A stretch of DNA of 40,190 nt from the IMG/VR virus record IMGVR_UViG_3300031951_013921, positions 1 through 40,190 of that record. One strand, given 5' to 3'. Shown here piece after piece: positions 9,101 through 17,061 of the stretch (position 1 is its first letter; each line of letters starts with the position of its first letter). The notes under the pieces are model-generated. The model saw only the letters and a list, made by a program, of their open reading frames with translations, made no database searches and was not told the origin of the DNA. A program made the position numbers and the translations under genes. Source of the stretch: a virus.

Positions 9101-10751
9101 GTGGTGTTACGTATAATAATTTTATCATATTTTGTTTTTTATTTTTATTTAAACTTTGCCAATATGCAAGTTCCATATCATCTTCATAATTTTGGTCTCG
9201 TCCTTCTGAGTCCGAAAAACTCGGTCCTTGTGTAAATAACATCGGGACTGTAATCCCAAAATTAAATTTCTTATGTCTATCATTATGTATAAATCTGTAT
9301 GTGTTACTAGAGCAATCATTTAAAAACATATCAACCGCACACATATAAAATTGACTTGTTGGTGTTAAAAATTCTGTCATAATTGTCATCCAATGCTCCA
9401 CAAAATGTCTTTTGTAAAATAGTGATTGGGTACATAACATCTCTTCAAATGAACCATGAGTTTTACCATTCAATTTAATTTCACTTCTTGGTAATAATTT
9501 AACTCCTAATCCAACAACATCGTAATGATTTACAGTTTCACACCAATTATCAAAAATTTCATTTATTTCATTTTTTGATACTCCATTCATTAATTTAATA
9601 TCATCCTCAAACACAATTACATTTTGTGCGTCAGTTGATAGGAATTTTGTAAATAGATTTACGTATGCGGCATTACAACCCATTTTTGTATATTTTGGGT
9701 CATCTAAAATTACTCCGTCTATAAATTCATAACCTGTAATTTCTAATTCATCAAGTAGTTTGATTACACTTTCTTTTCTATCTGTTCGATGAGGTAAATT
9801 TATTACATAACCTACGTCTGCAATTTTTATATCTTTATAATAAACACCTTTAAGTTTTTCAATCATAGAATCAATAACATTTAATCTTTTTTCTCCATGT
9901 ATAAAGAATAATTCGGCTCTCTTTGATGGAACTAATAACCAATCTTTTATATGTCTTGGTTCACCTGTAAATGTAGTTTTATCATTAATTAAATCAATTG
10001 TTTCTAAACTTCCATTTACATATACACTCGGCAATCCTCTTGAAACTTTGTGTTTCCATAATAAACAATTAACTATTGTCTCTTCGTGATAGGCAGCATA
10101 CTTAACTGTATTTTCTTTGATGATTGGGTTTAAACACATTTCAGTCCATTCGTCGATAAATGGTATTGTGTTTTGACCTGCAAGAAAATAACCTGTTTGT
10201 CTATACCCTGATTGGTATCTAAATGACTGGTTGATATTATATAATTCACAAATGGGGTGTTCTAAAGTTTTGGTTAAATCATTATCAATACCACCAACAC
10301 CGTCCCAATACATAAAATCATACACACCCTTTGTAAAATATGGAACAACCTCATCTTTAGGGTATAAATCAAATATCTTTTCTAAATTTTGTAAACAGAT
10401 TGTGTCGGCATCCAAATAACAAACAACATCAGTAAAATTTTCTAAAACATCTTTAGTTATTGCGGGTCTTTGAATTAAAGTATCGTAAATTGCAATCCTA
10501 TTCCTATCGATATAAAAGTTACCATTACCCTCGACATTAAAAAGTTCTTCATTTTGGTTTCTTATATCACAAATCCATTTTTTAACAAATACGTTTTTTT
10601 CATTTATTTCTTCATGGTGATTTAATAAGTAAACAAATATTGGTAAATCTGAAAAAGACCTGATAGACTTGATTGTTTTTTTTATAATCGGTAAATAATT
10701 TTTATCTCCATATAATAGAAATGACCTATCAAATTTTTTTGTACTATCCAT
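6192..10751 (-). CDS. Giant five-domain glycosyltransferase-methyltransferase (GT8, GT25, GT4, GT9-like, FkbM)
   Basis: 1519 residues, among the largest genes visible. Domains in order: GT8-like, ~1-300 (donor-site DAD at 114-116 in CYLDADT); GT25-like, ~308-515 (start VGYVINLPHRTDRK, FEDD at 381-384); GT4, ~542-890 (GLWTSGKNQG, and the E-x7-E motif Glu837/Glu845 in INECNPLVLREA); a linker, ~925-1000; GT9/heptosyltransferase-like, ~1003-1290 (SLGDTLSW start, GLGSGLSWLA, and a Cys cluster C1241, C1244, C1258, C1270 resembling the metal-binding Cys of autotransporter O-heptosyltransferases); and an FkbM-type methyltransferase, ~1320-1515 (MDIGSSVGPF at 1341-1350, LKLDCEGG at 1430-1437). An internal Met at 542 begins the GT4 domain. 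No stop or frameshift separates the domains. It would build and cap an oligosaccharide, perhaps on a fibre protein. Confidence 0.9.
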   Translation of the reverse strand: MDSTKKFDRSFLLYGDKNYLPIIKKTIKSIRSFSDLPIFVYLLNHHEEINEKNVFVKKWICDIRNQNEELFNVEGNGNFYIDRNRIAIYDTLIQRPAITKDVLENFTDVVCYLDADTICLQNLEKIFDLYPKDEVVPYFTKGVYDFMYWDGVGGIDNDLTKTLEHPICELYNINQSFRYQSGYRQTGYFLAGQNTIPFIDEWTEMCLNPIIKENTVKYAAYHEETIVNCLLWKHKVSRGLPSVYVNGSLETIDLINDKTTFTGEPRHIKDWLLVPSKRAELFFIHGEKRLNVIDSMIEKLKGVYYKDIKIADVGYVINLPHRTDRKESVIKLLDELEITGYEFIDGVILDDPKYTKMGCNAAYVNLFTKFLSTDAQNVIVFEDDIKLMNGVSKNEINEIFDNWCETVNHYDVVGLGVKLLPRSEIKLNGKTHGSFEEMLCTQSLFYKRHFVEHWMTIMTEFLTPTSQFYMCAVDMFLNDCSSNTYRFIHNDRHKKFNFGITVPMLFTQGPSFSDSEGRDQNYEDDMELAYWQSLNKNKKQNMIKLLYVTPHLSTGGMPQFLLKRIKELQKYKDEIEIFVVEFSRFSHTYVVQRDQIINLLDDEHFINLSILGEETQEQKKEKLIDIIKEKNIDIVHFEEISEAFESFNRVSKSLLNTIYSNDRTWKIVESCHNNWFSPDNRKLHPDAYSLVTPFHIEKTFKNEPSYKEVQLYPLEDLVSDIKEKHQIYNNEFRVPLIEKIAKREKLGIDPFKTHVLNVGLWTSGKNQGEGVEIARKVWEENKDVHFHFIGNQAPNFEDYWKPIMDNLPSNVTVWLERNDVSDFMIACDVFMFNSINECNPLVLREAISYGMKIMARNLPQYVGMFDGFITEIENDDINLSTTKLLQLIENGKSYKLDETFDLGKSLRDFYFKVLDLEFMVNNQIKNDYTFSNHYVVNPYLEINGSTENKLNVKFFENNQVAYENNIPINSWVKLNKEYHSNWRVEVRENDELIYQNSNDYTNKRVFISFGSKSLGDTLSWFPYVDEFRKKHNCHVVVSTFMNYLFKDQYPEIEFVEPGSVVYNIFAQYNLGWFYKEDGELDLNKHPRDFKPLPLQQTASDILGLEYKEIRPKLNLPKVEKKKKVGIGFHSTAQSKYWNNKKGWQEVVDYLNNLGYECMIYSKEGDGYMNNFYPKGVTLYKGGSVQEVIDDLATCEFFIGLGSGLSWLAWACELPVVLISGFSEKWSETTLDTYRVINENVCHGCFNWDRLDAGDWNWCPIHKGTSRQFECTKEIGSEMVIEQIEKIINKSKSNVPSDFDWGWMNNSDMMHADFHKGAITDEIFDNKIYEKHFEVKEGDIVMDIGSSVGPFTKSILHKKPKHVFCLEPSQIEFKTLVNNTIGHPVTQINKGIGSKNSIVESDQLFGGETMMETITFKKLVDLYNIKKIDFLKLDCEGGEYDVFSQENLDFIKENVKLISGEWHLGTPELNQKFRYFRDNVLINYNNYEINSVDGVDIKWDLWNEHFLEYYNEVIIYIDNR

Positions 10752-10787
10752 CCCTTAAATAATAATAATTTGGAATTGTAAATGAAG

Positions 10788-10795
10788 TATTTATA
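10788..10795. promoter_or_regulatory. TATTTATA / TATAAATA element in divergent gap
   Basis: The 51-nt gap between the divergent giant glycosyltransferase gene and the LamG gene contains TATTTATA on the plus strand, which reads TATAAATA on the minus strand, the T4 late -10 consensus. In the minus direction it is 36 nt from the ATG, a plausible late promoter. In the plus direction it is 7 nt from the ATG. Confidence 0.4.
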
Positions 10796-10802
10796 AAATA
10801 AA

Positions 10803-11834
10803 ATGCCATCACCAAATAAAATAAAATATTCCACATCACTTACCCCTGGTACAATTAAAGCGGGAAACTTCTTAATTGGGGTAAATGATGATGTTACATA
10901 TGGACCGACTTCAGTTACAGGATTCTATCAAAGTCTGACACCGGTAACGAGTGGGTTTACTGTCCATCAAAATAAGGTAACTTTAGGTCCTTCTACTTTT
11001 AGACCAAATAACGATAGTGAATTTATAACATTGGCGAAAGCTTTAGGTGGAAATGTTACAGGAGTTACTGATAGTATCGTGTATTTAGAATCACAATCAG
11101 ATATTGTTGTTCTAAATAGGGATTATGAGGATATTGTTACAAGTGGTTTATCTATATGTTTAGATGCTGGTTACACACCATCATATCCTAGGTCAGGAAC
11201 AACATTTTATAATGTTGCTAATAGTAATAATACATTGACTTTTAGTTTATTAAATGGGGTGAGTTACTCTTCAGAGGTAGGAGGTTCCTTAGTGTTTGAT
11301 GGGTCCGATGATGAGGTTGTTAGTAATGATGTATATACTATGGTATCGGGAATGACTTGGGATATATGGGTTAAAAGGACATCTGACGGAAATATATTCA
11401 ATATGATGATGAGTAATTTTATACCATATATGGCATTTAGAGGAACAGGTAGCGGTTCGGATATAAATAGATATCAGATATCATATCGTACAATTACGGG
11501 GGGGACAACAAGTCAAAGAAATTTATATTCAACAGGCGCAACCTTCAGTAATAATATATGGTATAATTTTACTTACACTTTATTATATGATTTACAAAAT
11601 CAACTTGCCACCGCAAAAATTTACGTTAATGGAGTTTTCAATACATCTTCTTCAAATTACACCGATTCACTTTATCAACCATCTTCAGGTAGTAGATTAC
11701 GTTTAGGTAATTACACAAACAATCAATATCCATTTCCGGGTAATATTGCAAGACTTTTAGTTTACAATAAAGTATTATCGGACGCTGAAGTCCTTAAAAA
11801 TTACAACGCACAAAAATCAAGATTTGGTTATTAA
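10803..11834 (+). CDS. LamG-type fibre/adhesin protein (paralog 1)
   Basis: 343 residues. The ~115-residue N-terminal module is shared with three other proteins here (12837, 14812, 15804): the motif PNxIKYST near the start, then GNF/WxxG, GPTS, a Gly-Tyr-Thr segment and a conserved NRDYE-IVT-GL. Residues ~125-335 form a LamG/concanavalin-A-like jelly roll (SLVFDGSDDEV, then MTWDIWVKR, ending in RLGNY and NIARLLVYNKVLS). The end, NYNAQKSRFG plus one residue, is nearly identical in paralogs 3 and 4. Probable role: receptor- or glycan-binding fibre tip attached through the common N-terminal module. No signal peptide. Confidence 0.75.
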   Translation: MPSPNKIKYSTSLTPGTIKAGNFLIGVNDDVTYGPTSVTGFYQSLTPVTSGFTVHQNKVTLGPSTFRPNNDSEFITLAKALGGNVTGVTDSIVYLESQSDIVVLNRDYEDIVTSGLSICLDAGYTPSYPRSGTTFYNVANSNNTLTFSLLNGVSYSSEVGGSLVFDGSDDEVVSNDVYTMVSGMTWDIWVKRTSDGNIFNMMMSNFIPYMAFRGTGSGSDINRYQISYRTITGGTTSQRNLYSTGATFSNNIWYNFTYTLLYDLQNQLATAKIYVNGVFNTSSSNYTDSLYQPSSGSRLRLGNYTNNQYPFPGNIARLLVYNKVLSDAEVLKNYNAQKSRFGY

Positions 11835-11876
11835 CTAATTATTCTTTTTTTTTTATCTTTTCATATCTTTTAATAT

Positions 11877-12809
11877 ATGAAAGAAATTTGTTTAGATATT
11901 ACTGGTTGTAGAGCATTAGGAGATGCATTATGTGCAACACCACTTATTAGAAAATTATACAATTCTTATAATAAGAAGGTTTCGGTAATTACACATATGA
12001 TAGAGTTATTTCAAAATAATCCATATGTTGAAAGTGTATATCACGATTTAATTAATAGAGAAGAATTAAAAGAAAAATATGACATATATAATACTTTTGA
12101 TGTGTCATATAAAGAAAACGGAGTTTGTAATAAACATAACTCAATGGACATCAGACAATTTCATGCAATATCTTTAGGATTAATGCTCACCAAAGAAGAA
12201 ATGACTTTAGATTACATTCCAAAGTATTCTACAGTGGTGCCAAATATACCGGAAAAATATGTTTTGATTCACTCAGTTCAAAATTGGAACTCAAGAACTT
12301 GGGATATTAATAATTGGAAATTTTTAACAAAACTATTAAATGAAAAAGGAATATCGGTCATTTCTATCGGTAAAGACTCTTCAGAATTAGGAGGTTCAAA
12401 CGTAGATAAACCTGTATTTGATTTTGAAATTCAAAATGGATTAAATTTAGTTAATAAAACAACATTAGATGAAACTTGGAGTTTAATTGCAAACTCACTT
12501 TGTTTTATTACAATGGACTCAGGTCTTTTACATTTAGCAGGAACAACAGATGCTCAAATCATTCAGCTTGGTAGTTCAATAAATCCTGAATTTAGAGCAC
12601 CATATAGGTATGGGTCTCAAGATTATAAATATCATTACATTAGAGGTGGTTGTGGATTACATTGCGCTTCAGATGTAAAATATGGGGTAAGAGAGTGGGG
12701 TTCAATACAAGGAGTTCCACCTTTGGTTAATTGTTTAGAAAACAAACCGACATTTGAATGTCACCCTTCAGTTATTCAAGTTTATAATAAAGTATTGGAA
12801 TTCGTTTAA
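11877..12809 (+). CDS. GT9 (heptosyltransferase-family) glycosyltransferase
   Basis: 310 residues, GT-B fold of family 9. The N-terminal GCRALGDALCATPLIRKL resembles the start of ADP-heptose transferases, and the C-terminal donor-binding motif is MDSGLLHLAGTTDA. A Cys cluster near the C-terminus (GGCGLHC, CLEN, FECHP) recalls that in the fourth domain of the giant protein at 6192-10751, suggesting both belong to the metal-containing protein O-heptosyltransferase branch. It sits alone between two LamG fibre genes, preceded by a 42-nt T-rich gap. A fibre-glycosylating role is inferred from position. Confidence 0.85.
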   Translation: MKEICLDITGCRALGDALCATPLIRKLYNSYNKKVSVITHMIELFQNNPYVESVYHDLINREELKEKYDIYNTFDVSYKENGVCNKHNSMDIRQFHAISLGLMLTKEEMTLDYIPKYSTVVPNIPEKYVLIHSVQNWNSRTWDINNWKFLTKLLNEKGISVISIGKDSSELGGSNVDKPVFDFEIQNGLNLVNKTTLDETWSLIANSLCFITMDSGLLHLAGTTDAQIIQLGSSINPEFRAPYRYGSQDYKYHYIRGGCGLHCASDVKYGVREWGSIQGVPPLVNCLENKPTFECHPSVIQVYNKVLEFV

Positions 12810-12836
12810 GTAGAATATTTATCTAATAAAAGATAA

Positions 12837-14549
12837 ATGCCAAACGCAATAAAACGTAATACAGTAACTGAAAGTTTATCGTTAAAAAAAGGTAATTTTT
12901 ATATCGGAACATTGGACGTAGGTAAAGGACCTACAAGCAGCACTGGATTTTGGAATGGTATTACTCCTCCTCGTGGTGGTTATACCATATATTTAAACAA
13001 ATCAAGTAACGGACCTTCGATATATGTAGCTGCAAATGATTCTGATTTAGTCAGTTACACAAATAAAATCGCCGGCACAAATTACACCACCGCGTCGCAG
13101 TGTTTATCATATTTTGCAGAACAAACAGATAGTTTCGTATTAAATAAAGATTATGATGCATTAATCACAGATGGTTTAGTCTACTTAGTTGATAGTAGTA
13201 ATGTGTCTTCATACCCAGCTAATGGAACCACGTTATACCCTTTAATGAATACTGGTGGTGTGGGTAATGGGACTCTGTCGAATGGAACATCTTGGGAAAG
13301 TACTAATGGTGTTTTTACTTTTGACGGTTCTGACGATTTAATCTCTATAGGTAATTCAAATAATTTTAGTAATATAACTTGGTCAAATGGTTTTACAATT
13401 GCGGTTTGGTATAAAATAGATTCTTTGTCCGATTTTAGTAACCAATTTAGATGTATGATTGGGTCCACAGGGACTAGAAGTTTTAACTTTTATTTATATG
13501 GCTCAACCACCAATCCTACACAACTTTATTACCATTTTAGTTCAAATTATAATTCTGGACTCTCAAACTTAGTAACAGTATCAACAACAAGATATCATTT
13601 AGGTATTTTTACTATCAATTCTAATGGTTCAACATACTATCACGATGGTGTCGCATCAGGTAATCAGGGAGGTGCAACACCTGCATATTATACTGAAGGG
13701 GGGACACAATATTTGGGTAGATGTGATAATCAATGGAAAGGAAAAATATCGAGGTGGGCATTATACAATAGGTCGTTATCACAAGCAGAGGTTACACAGA
13801 CATTAAGAAATAGTGGACCTACTTTTTTTAATACTTGTAAAACTTGCAAAGAAATATTAGATACATTTCCACAACTGTCGGGGTATGACGGTCTATATTG
13901 GGTATATCCGGGGGGAACTAATTCATCACCATACCAAGTTTATTGTGATATGACAACTGATGGTGGTGGTTGGATGTTAATTGCGAGAAGTGCACCATCA
14001 GTAACCTTAGGTGGTGAAAACTGGGGTTGGAAAGGTGGTGCGGTAGGTAGTATAAATGATTTTTCTAAGGCGTATCAATTAGGATGGGGTGAAATATGGG
14101 ATGGTAACGCAACATTTACTTCATTTATATTCGGTAATCAAAGAACAAACGCCGATAATAGTTGGGGTCCATTTATTTATAAAGTTTCATCGATAAATTA
14201 CTCAACTTTTTTTGGGTCCGACACACAACAATCATATACCAACTCCACAATAAAAAGTAACACCGCGGTTTATGGTACTACTGATTTTCCTGGTATGCAA
14301 CAAGCAGTTGGTTATACGACAACGGGAACAAACAATAATATTTATTACATGAGAGATTGTTGTGGTTTTGCTGGTTATGGTGGTGGATGGGGTGGTATGA
14401 CTACGGTTTATTGTGGTGCAAACTTTTATTATTCGGGTCCTTGGTGTGGTGGTGAAACAACAACCGGAGGTGTTTATGATTTCAATACATATACGTCAAA
14501 TGGATTGACATACGGAGGAACTCAACATTATATGATTATGGTAAAATGA
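12837..14549 (+). CDS. LamG fibre protein with fibrinogen-like C-terminal domain (paralog 2)
   Basis: 570 residues. The shared N-terminal module is ~1-115 and the LamG-like domain ~120-325 (TFDGSDDLISIG to KGKISRWALYNRSLS). At ~333-570 there is a domain with the hallmarks of fibrinogen C-terminal (FReD) lectins: CKTCKEIL, then PYQVYCDMTTDGGGWMLIAR at 365-384, and a Cys/Gly/Trp-rich end. FReDs bind acetylated or other sugars in animals. Here the domain replaces the usual NYNAQKSRFG end of the other paralogs and probably adds a second binding specificity. The next small gene begins inside its stop (ATGA). Confidence 0.8.
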   Translation: MPNAIKRNTVTESLSLKKGNFYIGTLDVGKGPTSSTGFWNGITPPRGGYTIYLNKSSNGPSIYVAANDSDLVSYTNKIAGTNYTTASQCLSYFAEQTDSFVLNKDYDALITDGLVYLVDSSNVSSYPANGTTLYPLMNTGGVGNGTLSNGTSWESTNGVFTFDGSDDLISIGNSNNFSNITWSNGFTIAVWYKIDSLSDFSNQFRCMIGSTGTRSFNFYLYGSTTNPTQLYYHFSSNYNSGLSNLVTVSTTRYHLGIFTINSNGSTYYHDGVASGNQGGATPAYYTEGGTQYLGRCDNQWKGKISRWALYNRSLSQAEVTQTLRNSGPTFFNTCKTCKEILDTFPQLSGYDGLYWVYPGGTNSSPYQVYCDMTTDGGGWMLIARSAPSVTLGGENWGWKGGAVGSINDFSKAYQLGWGEIWDGNATFTSFIFGNQRTNADNSWGPFIYKVSSINYSTFFGSDTQQSYTNSTIKSNTAVYGTTDFPGMQQAVGYTTTGTNNNIYYMRDCCGFAGYGGGWGGMTTVYCGANFYYSGPWCGGETTTGGVYDFNTYTSNGLTYGGTQHYMIMVK

Positions 14550-14800
14550 GACAAATAGTATTAAAAACAACGGACAATCAAAGAGTATTATTTAACTCTA
14601 ATAATACTAGTTTAATGTTAAATCAAGAACAACCATATGGTATTGAATATAGAAAACCATGTAGTTCGACATTAACTGAAACGGAATCAAATAATTGGTG
14701 GAATTATGTTGACCAACTACTTATAGAAAGACCGACATCTAATTTTCATTCAGTTTGGAGGATTAATGATAATAACATTATTTACGGTTTTGAAAATTAA
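14546..14800 (+). CDS. Small protein of unknown function coupled to LamG/fibrinogen-like fibre
   Basis: 84 residues, not recognised. The start overlaps the fibre stop by 4 nt (ATGA), so the two are translationally coupled. It is short, polar and soluble, with WWNYVDQLL as its most hydrophobic stretch. The location is typical for a dedicated fibre-folding or assembly helper, but nothing in the sequence proves that. Confidence 0.6.
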   Translation: MRQIVLKTTDNQRVLFNSNNTSLMLNQEQPYGIEYRKPCSSTLTETESNNWWNYVDQLLIERPTSNFHSVWRINDNNIIYGFEN

Positions 14801-14811
14801 AATATATATTT

Positions 14812-15804
14812 ATGCCGAACACAATAAAATACTCAACAACTGGTGACACACTTTCATTAAGAAAAGGTAACTGGTTTATTGGTGTTGGTGACCCTAAAGG
14901 ACCAACTTCAAGTACCGGTCACTGGGCCGCAATTAATCCTCCCACAGGTGGATACACAATCTATGAAAATAAAGCATCAGACGGACCATCAATTAGGGTA
15001 CCTGAAAGTGATATTGATTTAATTAGGTGGGCAGAAACTTTTTATAGTGGTGTTAATATTTCTACTGTTTACAGTGCAATTACACACCTAAATACAAACA
15101 CAACCACAATGGTTGTTAATAGAGAATATGAAAATATTGTAACTAATGGGCTTGTTTATAATTTGGATGCTGGTTATGTACCATCATACCCTAAGTCAGG
15201 GTCAACTTGGAATGATGTAAGTTTAAGTGCAAGAACAGCAACTTTAATTAATACACCAACATTTAATTCTTCAGGATATATTAATTTTTCAAAAACAAGT
15301 TCACAATATGCAACAACACCAAACATTGGAACTATACAAACATGGACAGTAGAAGCTTGGGTAAGATTTTCATCCTCATTAAATGGTCAAGTTGCGATGG
15401 TTGTAGGAAATCAATTTAATGGCTCAACAAGTATTAACTTTACCATTGGAACAAATGGTGCTCCGTCATCATATAATATTCAAGTTGGATTTTTTCAAAA
15501 TGGATGGAATAACACAACAGGATTTGCACCAGTGCTTAATACTTGGTATCAAATTGTCGGAAGATATGGTGGTGGGCAATTAAGTCAATTTGTAAATGGT
15601 GTTGCTTCAGGAGGAACAGTTAACGTTACTGCAACTTTAGCATCAGGAGGAGAAATAAGGCTAATGAGAAGGTGGGATGATGCCGTTTCATCGACCAATT
15701 TAATAGATGGTGATTTGGGTATTGTTAGAATTTATAATAGATTTTTATCATCTACCGAAATTCTACAAAACTATAACGCACAAAAAGCAAGATTCGGATT
15801 ATAA
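14812..15804 (+). CDS. LamG-type fibre/adhesin protein (paralog 3)
   Basis: 330 residues. N-terminal shared module (PNTIKYSTTGDTLSLRKGN, GPTSSTGHW, GGYTIYENK, VNREYENIVTNGLVYNLDAGY) followed by a LamG-like domain from ~140 (FSKTSSQYATTP, TWTVEAWVRFSS, GDLGIVRIYNRFLSS) and the family-specific end NYNAQKARFGL. The upstream TATTTATG element overlaps its ATG. Its stop and the next start share TAATG. It is the closest relative of the following gene and probably arose by tandem duplication. Confidence 0.75.
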   Translation: MPNTIKYSTTGDTLSLRKGNWFIGVGDPKGPTSSTGHWAAINPPTGGYTIYENKASDGPSIRVPESDIDLIRWAETFYSGVNISTVYSAITHLNTNTTTMVVNREYENIVTNGLVYNLDAGYVPSYPKSGSTWNDVSLSARTATLINTPTFNSSGYINFSKTSSQYATTPNIGTIQTWTVEAWVRFSSSLNGQVAMVVGNQFNGSTSINFTIGTNGAPSSYNIQVGFFQNGWNNTTGFAPVLNTWYQIVGRYGGGQLSQFVNGVASGGTVNVTATLASGGEIRLMRRWDDAVSSTNLIDGDLGIVRIYNRFLSSTEILQNYNAQKARFGL

Positions 15805-16778
15805 TGCCAAACGCAATTAAATATTCAACAACAGGCGACACCCTATCATTAAAAAAAGGAAATATCTTTTTTGGTGTTGGTGATGTCGGTAAAGGACCAT
15901 CGAGTGCCACCACGTATTATAATGGTGTTACTCCACCTTCAGGTGGGTATACAATTTACTCATATAATGCCGCTCAGACTTCAAAACTTAGTTTCCATAC
16001 TGCGGTTAATGACTCAGCACTTATTACATACACAAACGGAGTATCGGGTCAAAACTTTAGTACTGCGACACAATGTTTGAATTGGTACGCAACACAATCA
16101 AATTATGTTTGTGTTAATAGAGATTATGAAGGGATAGTCACAAACGGTTTGGTGTTAAATGTAGATGCAGGTTTTACACCGTCATATACATCATCAGGTA
16201 CGACTTGGTATGATTTATCTTATGGTGGTTATAATGGGGATTTGGTAAACGGACCAACTTTTAATAGTTCAAATGGAGGTAGTATTGTTTTTGATTCCGT
16301 GGATGATGAAGTTAATACGACATATGGACCAACCTTAGGAGATTTTACCATAGGTATTTGGTTCAAGGATAATGGTACTCCCCAATATGGTAGACTAGTA
16401 GATAAATCATATACTAATGGTTTTTGGTTAGGTAGAAACGATACAACACCAAATAGTTGGGGTGGGGGTATAAAAGAAACAAGTTTTCCATATGGAATTT
16501 TTCTAAACCTTACTGACGGCCAATGGAATTATTTAGTATCTATTAGAAGTGGTACAACTCATATATTATATGGAAATGGTATTGCAAACACAACCAGTAA
16601 TACAGTGACATCATCCGCACTTGATAGTACCACATTTTCTATTGGTGCTTGGAGTGGTTCTGAAAACTCACAAAGGTTTAAAGGTAATATAGCCGTTGTG
16701 CAAGTTTATAATAGAGCTTTGACCAGTACTGAGGTTTTACAAAACTATAACGCACAAAAATCCAGATTTGGATTATAA
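15804..16778 (+). CDS. LamG-type fibre/adhesin protein (paralog 4)
   Basis: 324 residues with the same plan as its upstream neighbour: shared N-terminal module (PNAIKYSTTGDTLSLKKGN, GKGPSSATTYY, VNRDYEGIVTNGLVLNVDAG), a LamG-like domain (SIVFDSVDDEVNTTYG, FTIGIWFKD, GNIAVVQVYNRALTS) and the NYNAQKSRFGL end. The LamG surfaces differ strongly from paralogs 1-3 while the two ends are conserved, as expected for alternative receptor-binding heads mounted on one scaffold. Confidence 0.75.
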   Translation: MPNAIKYSTTGDTLSLKKGNIFFGVGDVGKGPSSATTYYNGVTPPSGGYTIYSYNAAQTSKLSFHTAVNDSALITYTNGVSGQNFSTATQCLNWYATQSNYVCVNRDYEGIVTNGLVLNVDAGFTPSYTSSGTTWYDLSYGGYNGDLVNGPTFNSSNGGSIVFDSVDDEVNTTYGPTLGDFTIGIWFKDNGTPQYGRLVDKSYTNGFWLGRNDTTPNSWGGGIKETSFPYGIFLNLTDGQWNYLVSIRSGTTHILYGNGIANTTSNTVTSSALDSTTFSIGAWSGSENSQRFKGNIAVVQVYNRALTSTEVLQNYNAQKSRFGL

Positions 16779-16779
16779 T

Positions 16780-16787
16780 TATAAATA
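16780..16787 (+). promoter_or_regulatory. TATAAATA T4-late-like box
   Basis: An exact match to the T4 late -10 consensus on the plus strand, 7 nt before the ATG at 16795. The gap is too short for a normal leader if this is a -10 box, so function is uncertain. Confidence 0.3.
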
Positions 16788-16794
16788 AAATATT

Positions 16795-17061
16795 ATGGCA
16801 GATTTACAAGAATACGACAACAGAAGATTTATGATTTTTAACGTTAGTGAGTTAAATCAAATTGATTTTAATACTGTGTTAGAAACATCTGCAGAAACCG
16901 TTAGAAAATCAGTTAATCAAACAAAAACATTTGTAAAATGGGATGGTACGATACCAACTTGTGTTAGTAATTTAACAACAAAAGAAGGACCATATACATA
17001 TGAAGAAATATTAACAATTCTAGCAACTTCAGAATGGACTGACCCTAACCCAATGATATAA
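16795..17061 (+). CDS. Small protein of unknown function between fibre genes
   Basis: 88 residues, not recognised. It is acidic and soluble, with a helical N-terminal half and a C-terminal GPYTYEEILTIL segment. It is coupled to the next gene through TAATG. Position between two fibre genes suggests a fibre assembly or chaperone-type role, without direct evidence. Confidence 0.6.
   Translation: MADLQEYDNRRFMIFNVSELNQIDFNTVLETSAETVRKSVNQTKTFVKWDGTIPTCVSNLTTKEGPYTYEEILTILATSEWTDPNPMI

Noticed and set aside
10803-16778. Diversity-generating retroelement targeting the LamG/fibrinogen-like tips
   Set aside because: No reverse transcriptase or template repeat is visible in the window; variation looks domain-wide rather than confined to adenine-rich codons.
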